Shown here: one piece after another, positions 10,279-19,853 of the stretch | Position numbering within the stretch: position 1 is the first letter of the stretch | How the letters are laid out: every line of letters starts with the position of its first letter | DNA from: Thermohalobaculum sp039027855 | Lineage (GTDB): Bacteria > Pseudomonadota > Alphaproteobacteria > Rhodobacterales > Rhodobacteraceae | NCBI GenBank assembly: GCA_039027855.1 | Contig: JBCCJI010000004.1 | Location: forward strand, 1 to 64,000 | Length of the DNA: 64,000 bases | Direction of reading: 5' to 3' | Position numbers and translations under genes: made by a program | Notes under the pieces: generated by a model | Databases searched by the model: none | What the model saw: the letters and a program-made list of their open reading frames with translations, nothing else | Told to the model about the DNA's origin: nothing

Positions 10279-13200
10279 ATGCGCCCCGTCACGGCCGAGG
10301 CCTTCGCCGCCACTGTCACACGCTTGCGCTACCTGCTGCTCGCGCTCTGCATCGCGCTCGTCGGCGTGGCGATGGTGCCCATCGGCAATATCTGGCCGCC
10401 CGACCCCTCGGCCCGCATCTTCTTTGCGCCCGAGAACCCCGAGCGTCAGGCGCTGGACGAATATGAGGCGGCGTATGCCAAGGACGATAACCTCGCCATC
10501 GTGTTGGTGCCCGATGATGGCGACGTGTTCAGCCCCGAACATCTGGCGCTGATCGGTGAGATCACGGAACGGGCCTGGCGCCTGCCGCTGGTGCGCCGCG
10601 TCGATAGCCTGACCAATTTCCAGCATACCTTCGCCGATGCCGACGGTCTGGTCGTGCGCGATTTGGTGGAGGACCCGGCCACGGTCACGCCCGAGGAGGC
10701 GGCCGAGGCGAAGGCCATCGCGCTTAACCGGCTGGAGGTCGTCGACCGGCTCGTGAGCCCCGCGGCCGATGTCAGTCAGGTCAGCGTGCTGTTCCGCTTG
10801 CCGGGGCTAAAACCGACGGAGGAGGTGCCGTCAATCGTCAGCGCGGCACGTGAACTGGTGGCGGATGTGGAGGCCAATCACCCGGTCGATATCCGCCTGA
10901 CTGGCGCGATCATGATCAACAATCAGTTCGCCAGCAGCGGGCGCGAGGACAGCGCCAACCTGCTCGGCCCGATGTTCGTAGTCATCCTGGTCATCGTCGG
11001 TGCCGCACTGCGCTCGGTCTTTGCGACGGTCGCGGTGCTGATCGTGATCTCGCTCTCCGCCATGGCGGGGCTCGGTGCGGCGGGGTGGTTCGGTTTTCGG
11101 CTGAACTCTGTGACTGTGCTGGCGCCGCTCTACATCATGACGCTCGCCGTGGCCTCGGCGGTGCATGTGCTCGCCGCCTGCCGCGCGCGCATGCCCGAGA
11201 CGGGGGACCGGCGCGTCTGGGTGGAAAAGGCGCTGGCGGAGCATGCCCCGGCCATCGCCATCGCCTGCGTGACGACGGCCATCGGGTTCTATTCGCTGAA
11301 TTTCTCGATCTCCCCGCCGTTCCGTCAGCTGGGCAACATCGTCGGCACCGGCGTGCTGGCGGCGATGGTGCTGACGCTGTTCGCGCTGCCATGTCTCATC
11401 ACGCTCCTGCCGATGCGCCGCCAGTCAAGCGCCGAGGCCGAGCCCCGCCTGATGCGCGCCATCGCAGAGTTCGTGATCGCGCGCCGACGCGCCGTGCTGC
11501 CGGCCATGCTGCTGGTGGTGGCGGGCTGCGCGGCGGGGATCGCGACGATCAAGCTTGAGGACGATTTCCTCCGCTATTTCGACGAGCGCTACGCTTTCCG
11601 GCAGGACACCGATTTCACCGAAGAGCGGCTGACCGGGGTCAACCAGTTGAACTACGCGCTGCCGGCCGGCGCGCCGCAGGGCATCAACGACCCGGCCTAC
11701 CTGACCGAGCATGCTGCCTTTGTCTCCTGGCTACGTGAGCAGCCCGAGGTGCGCCATGTCTACTCGCTGACCGACACGATCCGGCGGCTGACGATGAACA
11801 TGAACGACGATGATCCCTCGTTCTATCGCCTGCCCGAGACCGAAGAGGCGGCGGCGCAATACCTGTTCCTCTACGAATTGTCGCTCGGTTACGGGCAGGA
11901 CCTGACCGACCAGATCAATGTCGAGCGCTCGGCGATGCGGGCGACCGCGGCGATCAACCGCGCGACGACGGCCGAGATGCGGGCGCTGACGCTTCGCGCC
12001 GGCGACTGGATTGCCGAGAACGCGCCGATGATGCAGGCGGCCTGGACCGAGGAACATCCCGAGCGGGCGCAGGTGACGCCCACCGGCGTGGTACATGTGT
12101 TCAACCTGATCAGCTATCGCGATGTGCGCGCGATGTTGTCGGGCACTGCCATCGCGCTAGTGCTGATCTCGGGCATCATCATGCTTTCGCTCCGCTCCGT
12201 GCGGGTCGGGCTGGTCAGCCTGGTGCCGAACCTTGTGCCGGCGGCCATGGCCTTTGGGCTCTGGGGGTATCTGGTCGGCAACGTGACCCTCGCCATCGCC
12301 GTTGTGCTGGCGGCGACGCTGGGTATCGTGGTCGACGACACAGTGCATTTCCTGTCGAAGTACCACGCCGCGCGGCGCAAGGGGGCGAGCCCCGAGGACG
12401 CTGTGCGCCACGCCTTCCTGCGCGTCGGCAACGCGTTGCTCATCACCACCATCGGCCTTGTCGCGGGCTTTGCCGTGCTCGCGACCTCGGGCTTTGCGGT
12501 GAACGGCGATATGGCCAAGCTGACGGCCATCACCATCACCGTGGCGCTGATCGCCGATTTCCTGCTGCTGCCTTGCCTGCTGATCTGGCTCGATAAGAGG
12601 AAGGATGCCATGCCCCTTCGCACCGCGACCACATCCACCGCCATGATGGTGACCGGTGGCCTGCTCGCCATCGCGGCCTGCATGGCCGATACCCGTGCCC
12701 GCGCCGAAGATCCGGCAGCCAAGGGCCTTGCCATCGCCGAGGCATCCGACAAGCGCGATCTCGGCTGGAGTGCCTACACGGTCGAGGGCGAGATGATCCT
12801 GCGCGATGCCGGTGGGGGCGAGAACCGCCGCGTGTTCGAGAACCTGCTGATGGAGCGCGAGGCGCGGAGCGAGGGCGATCTCTCGGTCATCGTGTTCTCG
12901 CGCCCGCGCGATATCCGCGGCACCGGCCTGCTGACCCACGCGAATATCGAGCCGACCGATGACGACCAGTGGCTGTACCTGCCGGCTCTGAAGCGGGTGA
13001 AGCGGATCTCGTCGTCGAACCGCACCGGCAAGTTCGTGTCGTCGGAATTCTCTTACGAGGATCTCGGCAGCCAGGAGGTGGACGACTACACCTACAAGTG
13101 GCTCCGCAATGAGCCCTGTCCGGGCGCCGAGACCCTGACCTGCCATGTCGTCGAAAGCTACCCGGTCAACAAGAACTCGGGCTATGCGCGGCGCATAGGC

Positions 13201-13449
13201 TGGGTCGATAACGCCGAGTACCGCCAGTGGCGTGTCGAGTTCTACAACCGCGGCGATGCGCTGGAGAAGGTGCTGACCTCGCACGGGTATCAGGAATATG
13301 CCGGCAACTACTGGCGGGCCGACAGGCTGACGATGGAGAATGTGCAGACCGGCAAATCGACCGATCTGCTGTTCACCAATTACGACTTCTCGGCCGGGCT
13401 TGACGACGGTGATTTCGACCCCAACCGATTGGCCCGGATGGCACGCTGA
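10279..13449 (+). CDS. RND/MMPL exporter fused to a LolA-like lipoprotein-sorting domain
   Basis: The 1056-residue frame joins two proteins that are usually separate. Residues 1-777 are an RND-superfamily permease: a first membrane segment near residues 14-34, a periplasmic loop, then two groups of about five to six membrane segments with the usual internal duplication (for example GIVVDDTVHFLSKYHAARRK in the second half). Residues 778-1056 match the outer-membrane lipoprotein-sorting/DUF1329-type LolA fold (SRPRDIRGTGLLTHANIEP, DDQWLYLPALKRVKRISSSN). At the junction, Met778 (ATG 12610) has AGGAAGG in front of it and begins a signal-peptide-like stretch (LRTATTSTAMMVTGGLLAIA). The second part may therefore also be made separately, or be cleaved off and released to the periplasm. 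The stop overlaps the next gene as TGATG. By family, the system likely moves a lipid or other hydrophobic compound to the outer membrane. Confidence 0.85.
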   Translation: MRPVTAEAFAATVTRLRYLLLALCIALVGVAMVPIGNIWPPDPSARIFFAPENPERQALDEYEAAYAKDDNLAIVLVPDDGDVFSPEHLALIGEITERAWRLPLVRRVDSLTNFQHTFADADGLVVRDLVEDPATVTPEEAAEAKAIALNRLEVVDRLVSPAADVSQVSVLFRLPGLKPTEEVPSIVSAARELVADVEANHPVDIRLTGAIMINNQFASSGREDSANLLGPMFVVILVIVGAALRSVFATVAVLIVISLSAMAGLGAAGWFGFRLNSVTVLAPLYIMTLAVASAVHVLAACRARMPETGDRRVWVEKALAEHAPAIAIACVTTAIGFYSLNFSISPPFRQLGNIVGTGVLAAMVLTLFALPCLITLLPMRRQSSAEAEPRLMRAIAEFVIARRRAVLPAMLLVVAGCAAGIATIKLEDDFLRYFDERYAFRQDTDFTEERLTGVNQLNYALPAGAPQGINDPAYLTEHAAFVSWLREQPEVRHVYSLTDTIRRLTMNMNDDDPSFYRLPETEEAAAQYLFLYELSLGYGQDLTDQINVERSAMRATAAINRATTAEMRALTLRAGDWIAENAPMMQAAWTEEHPERAQVTPTGVVHVFNLISYRDVRAMLSGTAIALVLISGIIMLSLRSVRVGLVSLVPNLVPAAMAFGLWGYLVGNVTLAIAVVLAATLGIVVDDTVHFLSKYHAARRKGASPEDAVRHAFLRVGNALLITTIGLVAGFAVLATSGFAVNGDMAKLTAITITVALIADFLLLPCLLIWLDKRKDAMPLRTATTSTAMMVTGGLLAIAACMADTRARAEDPAAKGLAIAEASDKRDLGWSAYTVEGEMILRDAGGGENRRVFENLLMEREARSEGDLSVIVFSRPRDIRGTGLLTHANIEPTDDDQWLYLPALKRVKRISSSNRTGKFVSSEFSYEDLGSQEVDDYTYKWLRNEPCPGAETLTCHVVESYPVNKNSGYARRIGWVDNAEYRQWRVEFYNRGDALEKVLTSHGYQEYAGNYWRADRLTMENVQTGKSTDLLFTNYDFSAGLDDGDFDPNRLARMAR

Positions 13450-14696
13450 TGCGCCCCATCGTATGTGCCGCGGCGCTGGCCGCGGCATTCTTGGGCAGCG
13501 CGCCAGCGTTCGGTCAGGACACGGCCGACAGCGGCGCCGATCCAGCCTGGTGGCCCGAATACACCGAGTTCTTTGGCGAGTTCGCGCTTGAGGCGACGCT
13601 GTTCCCGGAGACGCCGCAATTCCCCGGCCAGGCCAACCATGCCGGTTCGGTCGCGGGTGAGGCGACGTTGCTCGCCGAATGGCTTGATGGCGATCTCGCC
13701 GTGGAGGTCACACCCTTTGCCCGCTTCGATTTCGCCGATCAGGAGCGCTCTAACTTCGATGTCCGAACGGCCAAGGTGGACTATGCCTTCGGCGACTGGG
13801 CCCTGCGGCTGGGGGCGGACCGAATCTTCTGGGGCCGGGCTGAGGCGTTTCACCTCGTCGATATCGTCAACCAGACCGACGCCGCCGAGGATCTGGATGA
13901 CGAGGATCGCCTCGGCCAGCCCATGATCCGCCTCGCCCGGCTCACCGATATCGGAGAGTTCTCGGCGATCTACTTCCCCTACAACCGGACGCGGCGCTTT
14001 CCGGGCGCTGACGGACGGCTGAGGACCGAGCCGCGGGTCGACGACGACGCGCCGATCTTCGAGCCTTCGGCCAACCGCTTCGCACCGTCTTTCGCGCTCC
14101 GGTATTCGGGGTTCGTCGGGCCGGTGGATCTTGGCATCTCGATGTTCCACGGGTTGGCGCGCGACCCGTCCTTTACCTTCGATCCCACCACCGGCCGGCT
14201 CAGACCCGTCTATTCGCGGATCACGCAGGGCGCGGTGGACTTCCAGTACACCTCGGGCGCGACGCTTTGGAAGTTCGAGGGCCTCGTACGCGCCGGCGAG
14301 CGGGACGTGACCTTCGACAAAAGCTTTTTCGGGGCCGCCACCGGGGGCCTCGAGCATACCTTGTTTGGCCTGTTCGGCAGCAATGCGGATCTGGGCCTGA
14401 TCCTGGAATACGCGGTCGACAGCCGCTTCGACGATGCCAATACGATCTTTCAGAATGATCTGATCCTCGGCACCCGGCTTGCGCTGAACGATGTCGACGA
14501 TACCAGCGTCCTGCTGACCGGGACCGGCGATCTGGAGGATGGTAGCCTCGCCTTCCGGGCAGAGGCCGAGCGGCGGCTCGGAGAGCGGGTGAAGCTGTCG
14601 CTGGAAGCCCAGATCTTCGACCTGAGATCGACGGGGATCGCCGCGTCGCTGGCAGATGATAGTTTTGTGAGGTTGAAGCTGGGTGTCTTCTTCTGA
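13449..14696 (+). CDS. Outer-membrane beta-barrel protein linked to the RND/LolA system
   Basis: A 415-residue exported protein. A signal peptide (MRPIVCAAALAAAFLGSAPA) leads into a mature region rich in alternating amphipathic strands with many aromatic and acidic residues, and the chain ends in a C-terminal phenylalanine (LKLGVFF), the classic outer-membrane insertion signal. I do not recognise a specific family; it resembles porin-like partners found beside RND plus LolA-like genes. Overlap of its ATG with the exporter stop indicates co-translation. The likely role is the outer-membrane end of the same lipid or hydrophobe transport route. Confidence 0.75.
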   Translation: MRPIVCAAALAAAFLGSAPAFGQDTADSGADPAWWPEYTEFFGEFALEATLFPETPQFPGQANHAGSVAGEATLLAEWLDGDLAVEVTPFARFDFADQERSNFDVRTAKVDYAFGDWALRLGADRIFWGRAEAFHLVDIVNQTDAAEDLDDEDRLGQPMIRLARLTDIGEFSAIYFPYNRTRRFPGADGRLRTEPRVDDDAPIFEPSANRFAPSFALRYSGFVGPVDLGISMFHGLARDPSFTFDPTTGRLRPVYSRITQGAVDFQYTSGATLWKFEGLVRAGERDVTFDKSFFGAATGGLEHTLFGLFGSNADLGLILEYAVDSRFDDANTIFQNDLILGTRLALNDVDDTSVLLTGTGDLEDGSLAFRAEAERRLGERVKLSLEAQIFDLRSTGIAASLADDSFVRLKLGVFF

Positions 14697-14776
14697 CTCC
14701 GCTTGCGTCCTGACTGCCCAGGCGTCACCCTGCATCTGCGTAATGTACTCACTCAGCTTAGACGACGCCTGCCTCG

Positions 14777-15625
14777 ATGAGCTTCCCAGCCGATCCGATA
14801 GCCCTGAAATCCGGCGTCACCATGCCTTCACTCGGTCTAGGCACCTGGCGGCTGGGTGAGAGACCCGCCCTGAGAGCATCCGAGATCGCAGCCGTTCGCC
14901 GGGCAGTCGAAATCGGCGTGAGGCATATCGATACCGCTGAAATGTATGGCGAGGGCGCCTGCGAGACCCTTCTCGGCGAAGCGCTGGCACCCTTTAGCCG
15001 CGATAAACTCTTCGTTGTCTCGAAGTTCTATCCGTGGAACGCGGGGCGCGACGGCATGGTGCGCGCCTGCGAGGCCTCACTTCGGCGCCTGAAGACGGAG
15101 TATCTCGATCTCTACCTGCTGCATTGGCCGGCGAACTCCGCCTTCCAGCTGACCCTTGAGGGCGCCGAGGCGCTGATGCAGGCCGGCAAGATCCGGTCGT
15201 TCGGCGTCTCCAACATCGATGCGGCGATGATGTCGGGGCTGATCCGATCCGGCCTCGACGAAACGGTCATGGTCAATCAGGTGATGTTCAACCCGGCGCG
15301 CCGCGGGATCGAGGTCGACCTGCTGCCGATGATGGATGCAGCAGGCATAGCGACGGTGGCTTACACGCCGCTGGAGCCGGCGCTCTTGTCGCAGAACGCC
15401 GACTTCGCCGCGCTTGCCTCGGGTTTGGGTCTCTCGGTGGCGGGGCTGTCGCTGGCGTGGCACATGACGCGCCGGCGCGCCGTGCCGATCCCGAAGGCGG
15501 CGCAGATCGACCATGTCGAGGCATTGGTCGAGGCGGCCGGCGTCCATCTCGATCCGTCAGTACTGGTCGCGATAGATCGCATTTTTCCGGTGCCCGAAAG
15601 GCCGCAGCCGCTCGATATCCTCTGA
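14777..15625 (+). CDS. Aldo/keto reductase
   Basis: A 282-residue NADPH-dependent aldo/keto reductase. The catalytic tetrad is complete: Asp52 and Tyr57 in IDTAEMYGEG, Lys83 in VVSKFYPW, and His116 in LYLLHWP. The cofactor region near the C-terminus reads AVPIPKAAQIDHVEAL. The enzyme reduces aldehydes or ketones in the cytoplasm; its substrate cannot be deduced. It stands alone, 80 bases after the outer-membrane protein gene and on the same strand. Confidence 0.9.
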   Translation: MSFPADPIALKSGVTMPSLGLGTWRLGERPALRASEIAAVRRAVEIGVRHIDTAEMYGEGACETLLGEALAPFSRDKLFVVSKFYPWNAGRDGMVRACEASLRRLKTEYLDLYLLHWPANSAFQLTLEGAEALMQAGKIRSFGVSNIDAAMMSGLIRSGLDETVMVNQVMFNPARRGIEVDLLPMMDAAGIATVAYTPLEPALLSQNADFAALASGLGLSVAGLSLAWHMTRRRAVPIPKAAQIDHVEALVEAAGVHLDPSVLVAIDRIFPVPERPQPLDIL

Positions 15626-15805
15626 ACGTCTTTTCGCAGCCCACGATAGCCGCGAGAACCGCTGAATGCGCTGGTGCCGATCCCGCCAAACGCTGCGCGT
15701 GAGGGTGTAGAGGTTCTGTCAAGAAAGTGAGATGTGAGGGTGATACGCCCTCGCCAGCTGTCAGACGATGGCCCCCGCTTATGCTAACAGGATGGATCCC
15801 CAGAC

Positions 15806-16807
15806 ATGTGGAAGACGCTTCTTCTCGCCGCTCCCGCCGCCGCGTTGACCGCGCTCGCCGGCACGGCTTTGCCCACGGCTGCGCTGGCCGATGTGTCGGG
15901 TAAGCTCGTGCTCTATACCTCGCAGCCGAACGCCGATGCGCAGGCGACCGTCGATGCCTTCACCGCCAAGCATCCGGGCGTCGAGGTCGAGTGGTTCCGA
16001 GACGGCACGACCAAGGTGATGGGCAAGCTACGCGCCGAGTTCGAGGCCGGCCAGCCGCAGCCTGACGTACTGCTGATCGCCGATATGGTCACGATGGAGG
16101 GGCTGGAGGCCGAGGGCCGCCTGATGGCCCATCCCGAGGCCGATGTCTCGGCCTATGATCCGGCGATCATGGATGCCGAGGGGCACTATTTCTCGACCAA
16201 GCTGATCACGACCGGCATCGTCTACAACACCGCAGCCGCGATGGTGCCGACCTCCTACAACGACCTGCTGAAGCCCGAGGCCAAGGGCCAGATCGCCATG
16301 CCCTCGCCGCTGACCTCGGGTGCCGCGACGATCCATATGGCGGCGCTGACCGCGCATCAGGATCTCGGTTGGGATCTCTACGAAGGGCTGGCCGATCAGG
16401 GCGCCAATCCCCAGGGCGGCAATGGCGGCACCTACAAGGCCGTGGCCGGCGGCGAGAAGCTTTATGGCTTCGTCGTCGACTTCCTGCCGATCCGCAACAA
16501 GCTGGAGGGTGCGCCGGTCGAGTTCGTCTTCCCCGAGGAGGGCGTGAGCGCGGTGACCGAGCCGGTCGCGATCCTGTCGACCGCACAGAACCCCGAAGCG
16601 GCCAAGGCCTTCGTCGATTTCCTCATCAGCCCCGAGGGCCAGCAACTGGCGGCCGATCAGGGCTATCTGGCGGCCCATCCCGACATCGCGCCGCCCGAGG
16701 GTTTCCCGTCGCGCGACCAGATCAAGCTGATCGGCTTCGACCCGGCCAAGGCGCTGGCCGACGACCAGGACAACAAGGAGCGCTTCCTGGAGATCTTCGG
16801 CGGCTGA
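15806..16807 (+). CDS. Fbp-type ABC transporter, periplasmic binding protein
   Basis: A 333-residue solute-binding protein with an N-terminal signal peptide (MWKTLLLAAPAAALTALAGT). The opening GKLVLYTSQPNADAQATVDA and the later LTSGAATIHMAALTA and YKAVAGGEKLYGFVVD place it in the FbpA/AfuA class (extracellular solute-binding family 1), which includes proteins for ferric iron, 2-aminoethylphosphonate and thiamine. The paired C-terminal tyrosines that bind iron in classical FbpA are not visible, so a non-iron substrate is plausible. The permease gene starts four bases after its stop. Confidence 0.85.
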   Translation: MWKTLLLAAPAAALTALAGTALPTAALADVSGKLVLYTSQPNADAQATVDAFTAKHPGVEVEWFRDGTTKVMGKLRAEFEAGQPQPDVLLIADMVTMEGLEAEGRLMAHPEADVSAYDPAIMDAEGHYFSTKLITTGIVYNTAAAMVPTSYNDLLKPEAKGQIAMPSPLTSGAATIHMAALTAHQDLGWDLYEGLADQGANPQGGNGGTYKAVAGGEKLYGFVVDFLPIRNKLEGAPVEFVFPEEGVSAVTEPVAILSTAQNPEAAKAFVDFLISPEGQQLAADQGYLAAHPDIAPPEGFPSRDQIKLIGFDPAKALADDQDNKERFLEIFGG

Positions 16808-16811
16808 GCCG

Positions 16812-18569
16812 TTGAGCAGCGAGACCACGCTGCGCGGCCCGGCAACGAGGGCCGCGCAAAGCGCACCGGGACGGGTCCGGCGGCCGGGCGAATTGCTCGC
16901 GCTTTCCGGGCTCGTGCTCTTGGCGCTCATCCTCTTTGCGACGCCGCTGGGGCTGTTGGCCAAGGTCGGCCTCACGCTCGACGGGCTGCCCTCGCTCGCC
17001 CCCTTTCTCGAGGCGCTCGACAGCCGCTCGGTTCGGCGTGCGGCTTGGAACAGTTTCGAAAGCTCGGCCGTCTCGGCAGTTGCTGCCCTGGCGGTCGGCA
17101 CGGCACTGGCGCTCGCCATCGGGCTGACGGATGTGCGGCTGAAAGGCCAGCTCGTCTTCCTGTTGCTGCTGCCGATGATGATCCCGCCGCAGGTGACCGC
17201 CATCGCCTGGGTGCAGGCGTTGGGGCCGGGTAGCCCGGTGCTGAACTGGGTCGGCCTTGCGCCGCCGCCCGGCTCGGCCCATCCGCTCTACACACCCTTT
17301 GGCGTGATGCTGCTGTTGACCATCCAGCACGCGCCCTTGGTCTTTCTGGTGGTGCTAGCCGCGCTGCGGTCGCTGCCCCGCGAGATGAGCGATGCGGCGC
17401 GTATCTCGGGCGCGGGGCCGGTGCGCCTGCTCCGGCGCGTGATCCTGCCGCTGATCGCGCCCGCGCTGGTGGCGGGCGCGATGTTGGCCTTTGTCTCGGC
17501 GCTCGGCAATTTCGGGATCCAGGCGATCCTTGGCATTCCGGCGCGCTACACCACGCTGCCGGTGCTGATCTGGCGCCGCTTGTCGAGTTTCGGGCCGAGC
17601 GTGCTCACCGATGTCGCGGTGATCTCGCTGGTGCTGGCCACCGTCGCGATCCTGGCGCTCATCCTGCAGAACCTGATGCAGCGACGCATGCGCGCGGCCG
17701 TCACCGGCCCGCCGCAGCCGCCGCTCCGCATCGCACTCGGGCCTTGGCGCCCGGCGGCGGAGGGGGCGCTGGGGCTTTATGTGGCGGCGACGCTCATCCT
17801 GCCTGTTGCCGCGCTGATGGCCACCGCGTTGGTGCGCACTTACGGTCTTCCGCTGACAGCCGAGACGCTGACCATGGAGAATTTCGCCGAGATCCTTTTC
17901 CGCCAGGGCGCGACACTGCGAGCCTTTGCCAATTCGACGCTCACGGCCGGTGCGGCGGCGCTGGCGCTGGCGGCGCTCTCGATCCTGATCGGGTATTATC
18001 ACGCCCGGAGCCGCGGAGCGGGCCGGCGTGTCGGCGGTGCGATGGCGGGGTTGGCGGATGTGTCCTACGCGATCCCGGGCCTGGTGATCTCGATCGCCTT
18101 CATCCTGGCGTTTATCCGCCCGCTGCCGCTGATCGGGCTCAGTCTATACAACACGCTGGGGATCATCTTCCTCGCCTATCTGACCGCGTTCCTGTCGATC
18201 GCGCTCAAGCCCGTGGCGGCGGCCTATGGCAACCTCGATGGCGCATTGGACGATGCGGCGCGGGTCTCGGGTGCGGGTTTCGGCAAGCGGATGGCGCGGA
18301 TCTTTGCGCCGCTGGTGGCGCCCGCCGCGGCCTCGGGCGCGATCCTGGTGTTCCTGACGGCCTATAACGAGGTGACGGTCTCGGCGCTGCTCTGGTCGGC
18401 GGGCAACGAGACCATCGGCACCGCGATCTTCAATTACGAAGATGGTGGATACACCACACTGGCGGCCGCGATGTCGGCGGTGACGGTCGTGGCGACGGTG
18501 GTGTTGATGGCCGCGCTCGACCGGGCCGGGCGGCATTTGCCGGCGGGCGTGGTGCCATGGCGGTCGTGA
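16812..18569 (+). CDS. Fbp-type ABC transporter, fused double permease
   Basis: A 585-residue inner-membrane protein with two binding-protein-dependent permease domains in one chain, as in FbpB/SfuB. Each half has about six membrane segments and an EAA loop (SDAARISGAGPVRLLRRVIL in the first half, DAARVSGAGFGKRMARIFAP in the second). Translation appears to start at TTG 16812, four bases after the binding-protein gene; no better in-frame start lies before the first membrane segment. Its ATPase partner is encoded convergently at 18804-19853 rather than downstream in the same operon. Confidence 0.88.
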   Translation: MSSETTLRGPATRAAQSAPGRVRRPGELLALSGLVLLALILFATPLGLLAKVGLTLDGLPSLAPFLEALDSRSVRRAAWNSFESSAVSAVAALAVGTALALAIGLTDVRLKGQLVFLLLLPMMIPPQVTAIAWVQALGPGSPVLNWVGLAPPPGSAHPLYTPFGVMLLLTIQHAPLVFLVVLAALRSLPREMSDAARISGAGPVRLLRRVILPLIAPALVAGAMLAFVSALGNFGIQAILGIPARYTTLPVLIWRRLSSFGPSVLTDVAVISLVLATVAILALILQNLMQRRMRAAVTGPPQPPLRIALGPWRPAAEGALGLYVAATLILPVAALMATALVRTYGLPLTAETLTMENFAEILFRQGATLRAFANSTLTAGAAALALAALSILIGYYHARSRGAGRRVGGAMAGLADVSYAIPGLVISIAFILAFIRPLPLIGLSLYNTLGIIFLAYLTAFLSIALKPVAAAYGNLDGALDDAARVSGAGFGKRMARIFAPLVAPAAASGAILVFLTAYNEVTVSALLWSAGNETIGTAIFNYEDGGYTTLAAAMSAVTVVATVVLMAALDRAGRHLPAGVVPWRS

Positions 18570-18585
18570 GGTCGCATGCTCGATC

Positions 18586-18782
18586 GGTGGGGTGAACCCC
18601 ACCCTACCGGTGCCTGTCCGCGAAGAGGCCATCGCATGTGTGGCATCGGGACCGCCAACCCCGCCGCCCGGCGGTGGGGTGAACCCCACCCTACCGACAA
18701 CTGTTCGCGACGGGAGCGTCGCATGCGTGGCATCGGGTCAGTCAACCCCGCCGCCTCGCGGTAGGGTGGGGTTCACCCCACC
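18586..18782. repeat. Family B hairpin repeats: two tandem 87-bp units plus an inverted copy
   Basis: The hairpin GGTGGGGTGAACCCCACC with its CTACC tail occurs at 18586-18608 and 18673-18695. The same sequence is inverted at 18760-18782. The first two are the heads of two successive 87-base units (18586-18672 and 18673-18759) whose remaining parts are also similar. The array lies between the convergent permease and ATPase genes, where it can act as a two-way transcription barrier. The same hairpin recurs at 33259-33365 and 38513-38634. Confidence 0.85.
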
Positions 18783-18803
18783 ATCGGGTCGACGGCAGGT
18801 GTC

Positions 18804-19853
18804 TCACACCTCCGGCGGCAGCGCCCAGGCCGAGGTGAGCGACAGGCCCACCTGCTCACCCTCGTAGAGCGGCTGCTCAGCCGCCACGGGCAGGGTCTCC
18901 GCAAGACCCTCGACACGCGCCTCGGCTTCCCAGATGCCGCCTCGATAGAACGCCGCCTCGAGCCGGGCGGGGGCGCCCGCGCCGAGCGCCACATCGCCGG
19001 GACGGATGACGATGCGGGCCCGGAAATCGTGGGTGAGGATATCTTGGGCATGGGCGTGGGCCGTCGCGGTCAGCGGCGCGCTCAGCGGGCCGAGATCGGC
19101 AGTGGCGCCTCTGACGGTCGCATCCAGCACCGCGGCCCGGCCGATGAAGCGGGCCACCTGCTCGCTCGCGGGGCGCTCATGGATCTCGCGCGGCGGCGCC
19201 ACTTGCAGCAGCCGGCCGTTCCACATCACCGCGACCCGGTCGGCCAGCGCCATCGCCTCGCGCTGGTCATGGGTGATGTAGAGCGTCGTCACCCCGGCCT
19301 CGCAGTGAAAGCGGGCGATCTCGCCCTCCATCCGGTGGCGCAGATGCGGGTCGAGATTGGCCAGCGGCTCGTCCATCAGCACCGTCTCGGCACCGCCCGC
19401 GAGGCACCGGGCGAGTGCCACGCGCTGTCGTTGCCCGCCCGAGAGCGCGGCCGGCAGCCGCTCGGCAAAGCCGGTGAGATCGACGGTGGCGAGGTGGCTG
19501 TCGGCCTGCAGGCGCGCCTCGTTCCGCGACGCGCCCTGGGCCTCGGCCGGGAAGGCGACGTTGTCGCGCACGCTCATATGCGGCCAGAGCGCGTAGGACT
19601 GGAAGACGACGCCGACCCGGCGGTCTTCGGGTGGCACATGCAGCGTTTTGCCCGACACCGGCACACCCGAGAGGGCAATGCTGCCCGCATCGAGCGTCTC
19701 CAGCCCCGCGACCAGACGCAGAAGCGTGGACTTGCCGCAGCCCGAGGGGCCGAGCACGGTGAAGAACTCGCCATCGTTCAGCCGTACCGTGACATCGTCG
19801 ACAGCGGTATGGGCGCCGAACCGCTTCGTCACACCCTCGATCTCGACCGTCAT
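18804..19853 (-). CDS. Fbp-type ABC transporter, ATP-binding protein
   Basis: A 349-residue ATPase. Walker A is GPSGCGKST at residues 35-43, the Q-loop is QSYALWPHM, the signature is LSGGQRQR, Walker B is VLMDEPLANLD, and the H-loop is YITHDQREAM. A C-terminal TOBE-like domain follows. The start at 19853 is supported by AAGGAGG upstream. Its orientation is convergent to the binding protein and permease at 15806-18569, but no other partners are in reach, so it most likely powers that importer. Separation by a repeat array suggests a local inversion in the past. Confidence 0.88.
   Translation of the reverse strand: MTVEIEGVTKRFGAHTAVDDVTVRLNDGEFFTVLGPSGCGKSTLLRLVAGLETLDAGSIALSGVPVSGKTLHVPPEDRRVGVVFQSYALWPHMSVRDNVAFPAEAQGASRNEARLQADSHLATVDLTGFAERLPAALSGGQRQRVALARCLAGGAETVLMDEPLANLDPHLRHRMEGEIARFHCEAGVTTLYITHDQREAMALADRVAVMWNGRLLQVAPPREIHERPASEQVARFIGRAAVLDATVRGATADLGPLSAPLTATAHAHAQDILTHDFRARIVIRPGDVALGAGAPARLEAAFYRGGIWEAEARVEGLAETLPVAAEQPLYEGEQVGLSLTSAWALPPEV

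Noticed and set aside
15806..16807. Naming the Fbp-type binding protein a ferric-iron binder
   Set aside because: The adjacent tyrosine pair that holds iron in FbpA is not visible, and no Fur or Irr box was recognised upstream.
18592..18867. Open frame of 91 codons with a 29-residue internal repeat across the family B tandem units
   Set aside because: The repetition is explained by the 87-base DNA repeat. There is no ribosome-binding site and the frame runs into the convergent ATPase gene.
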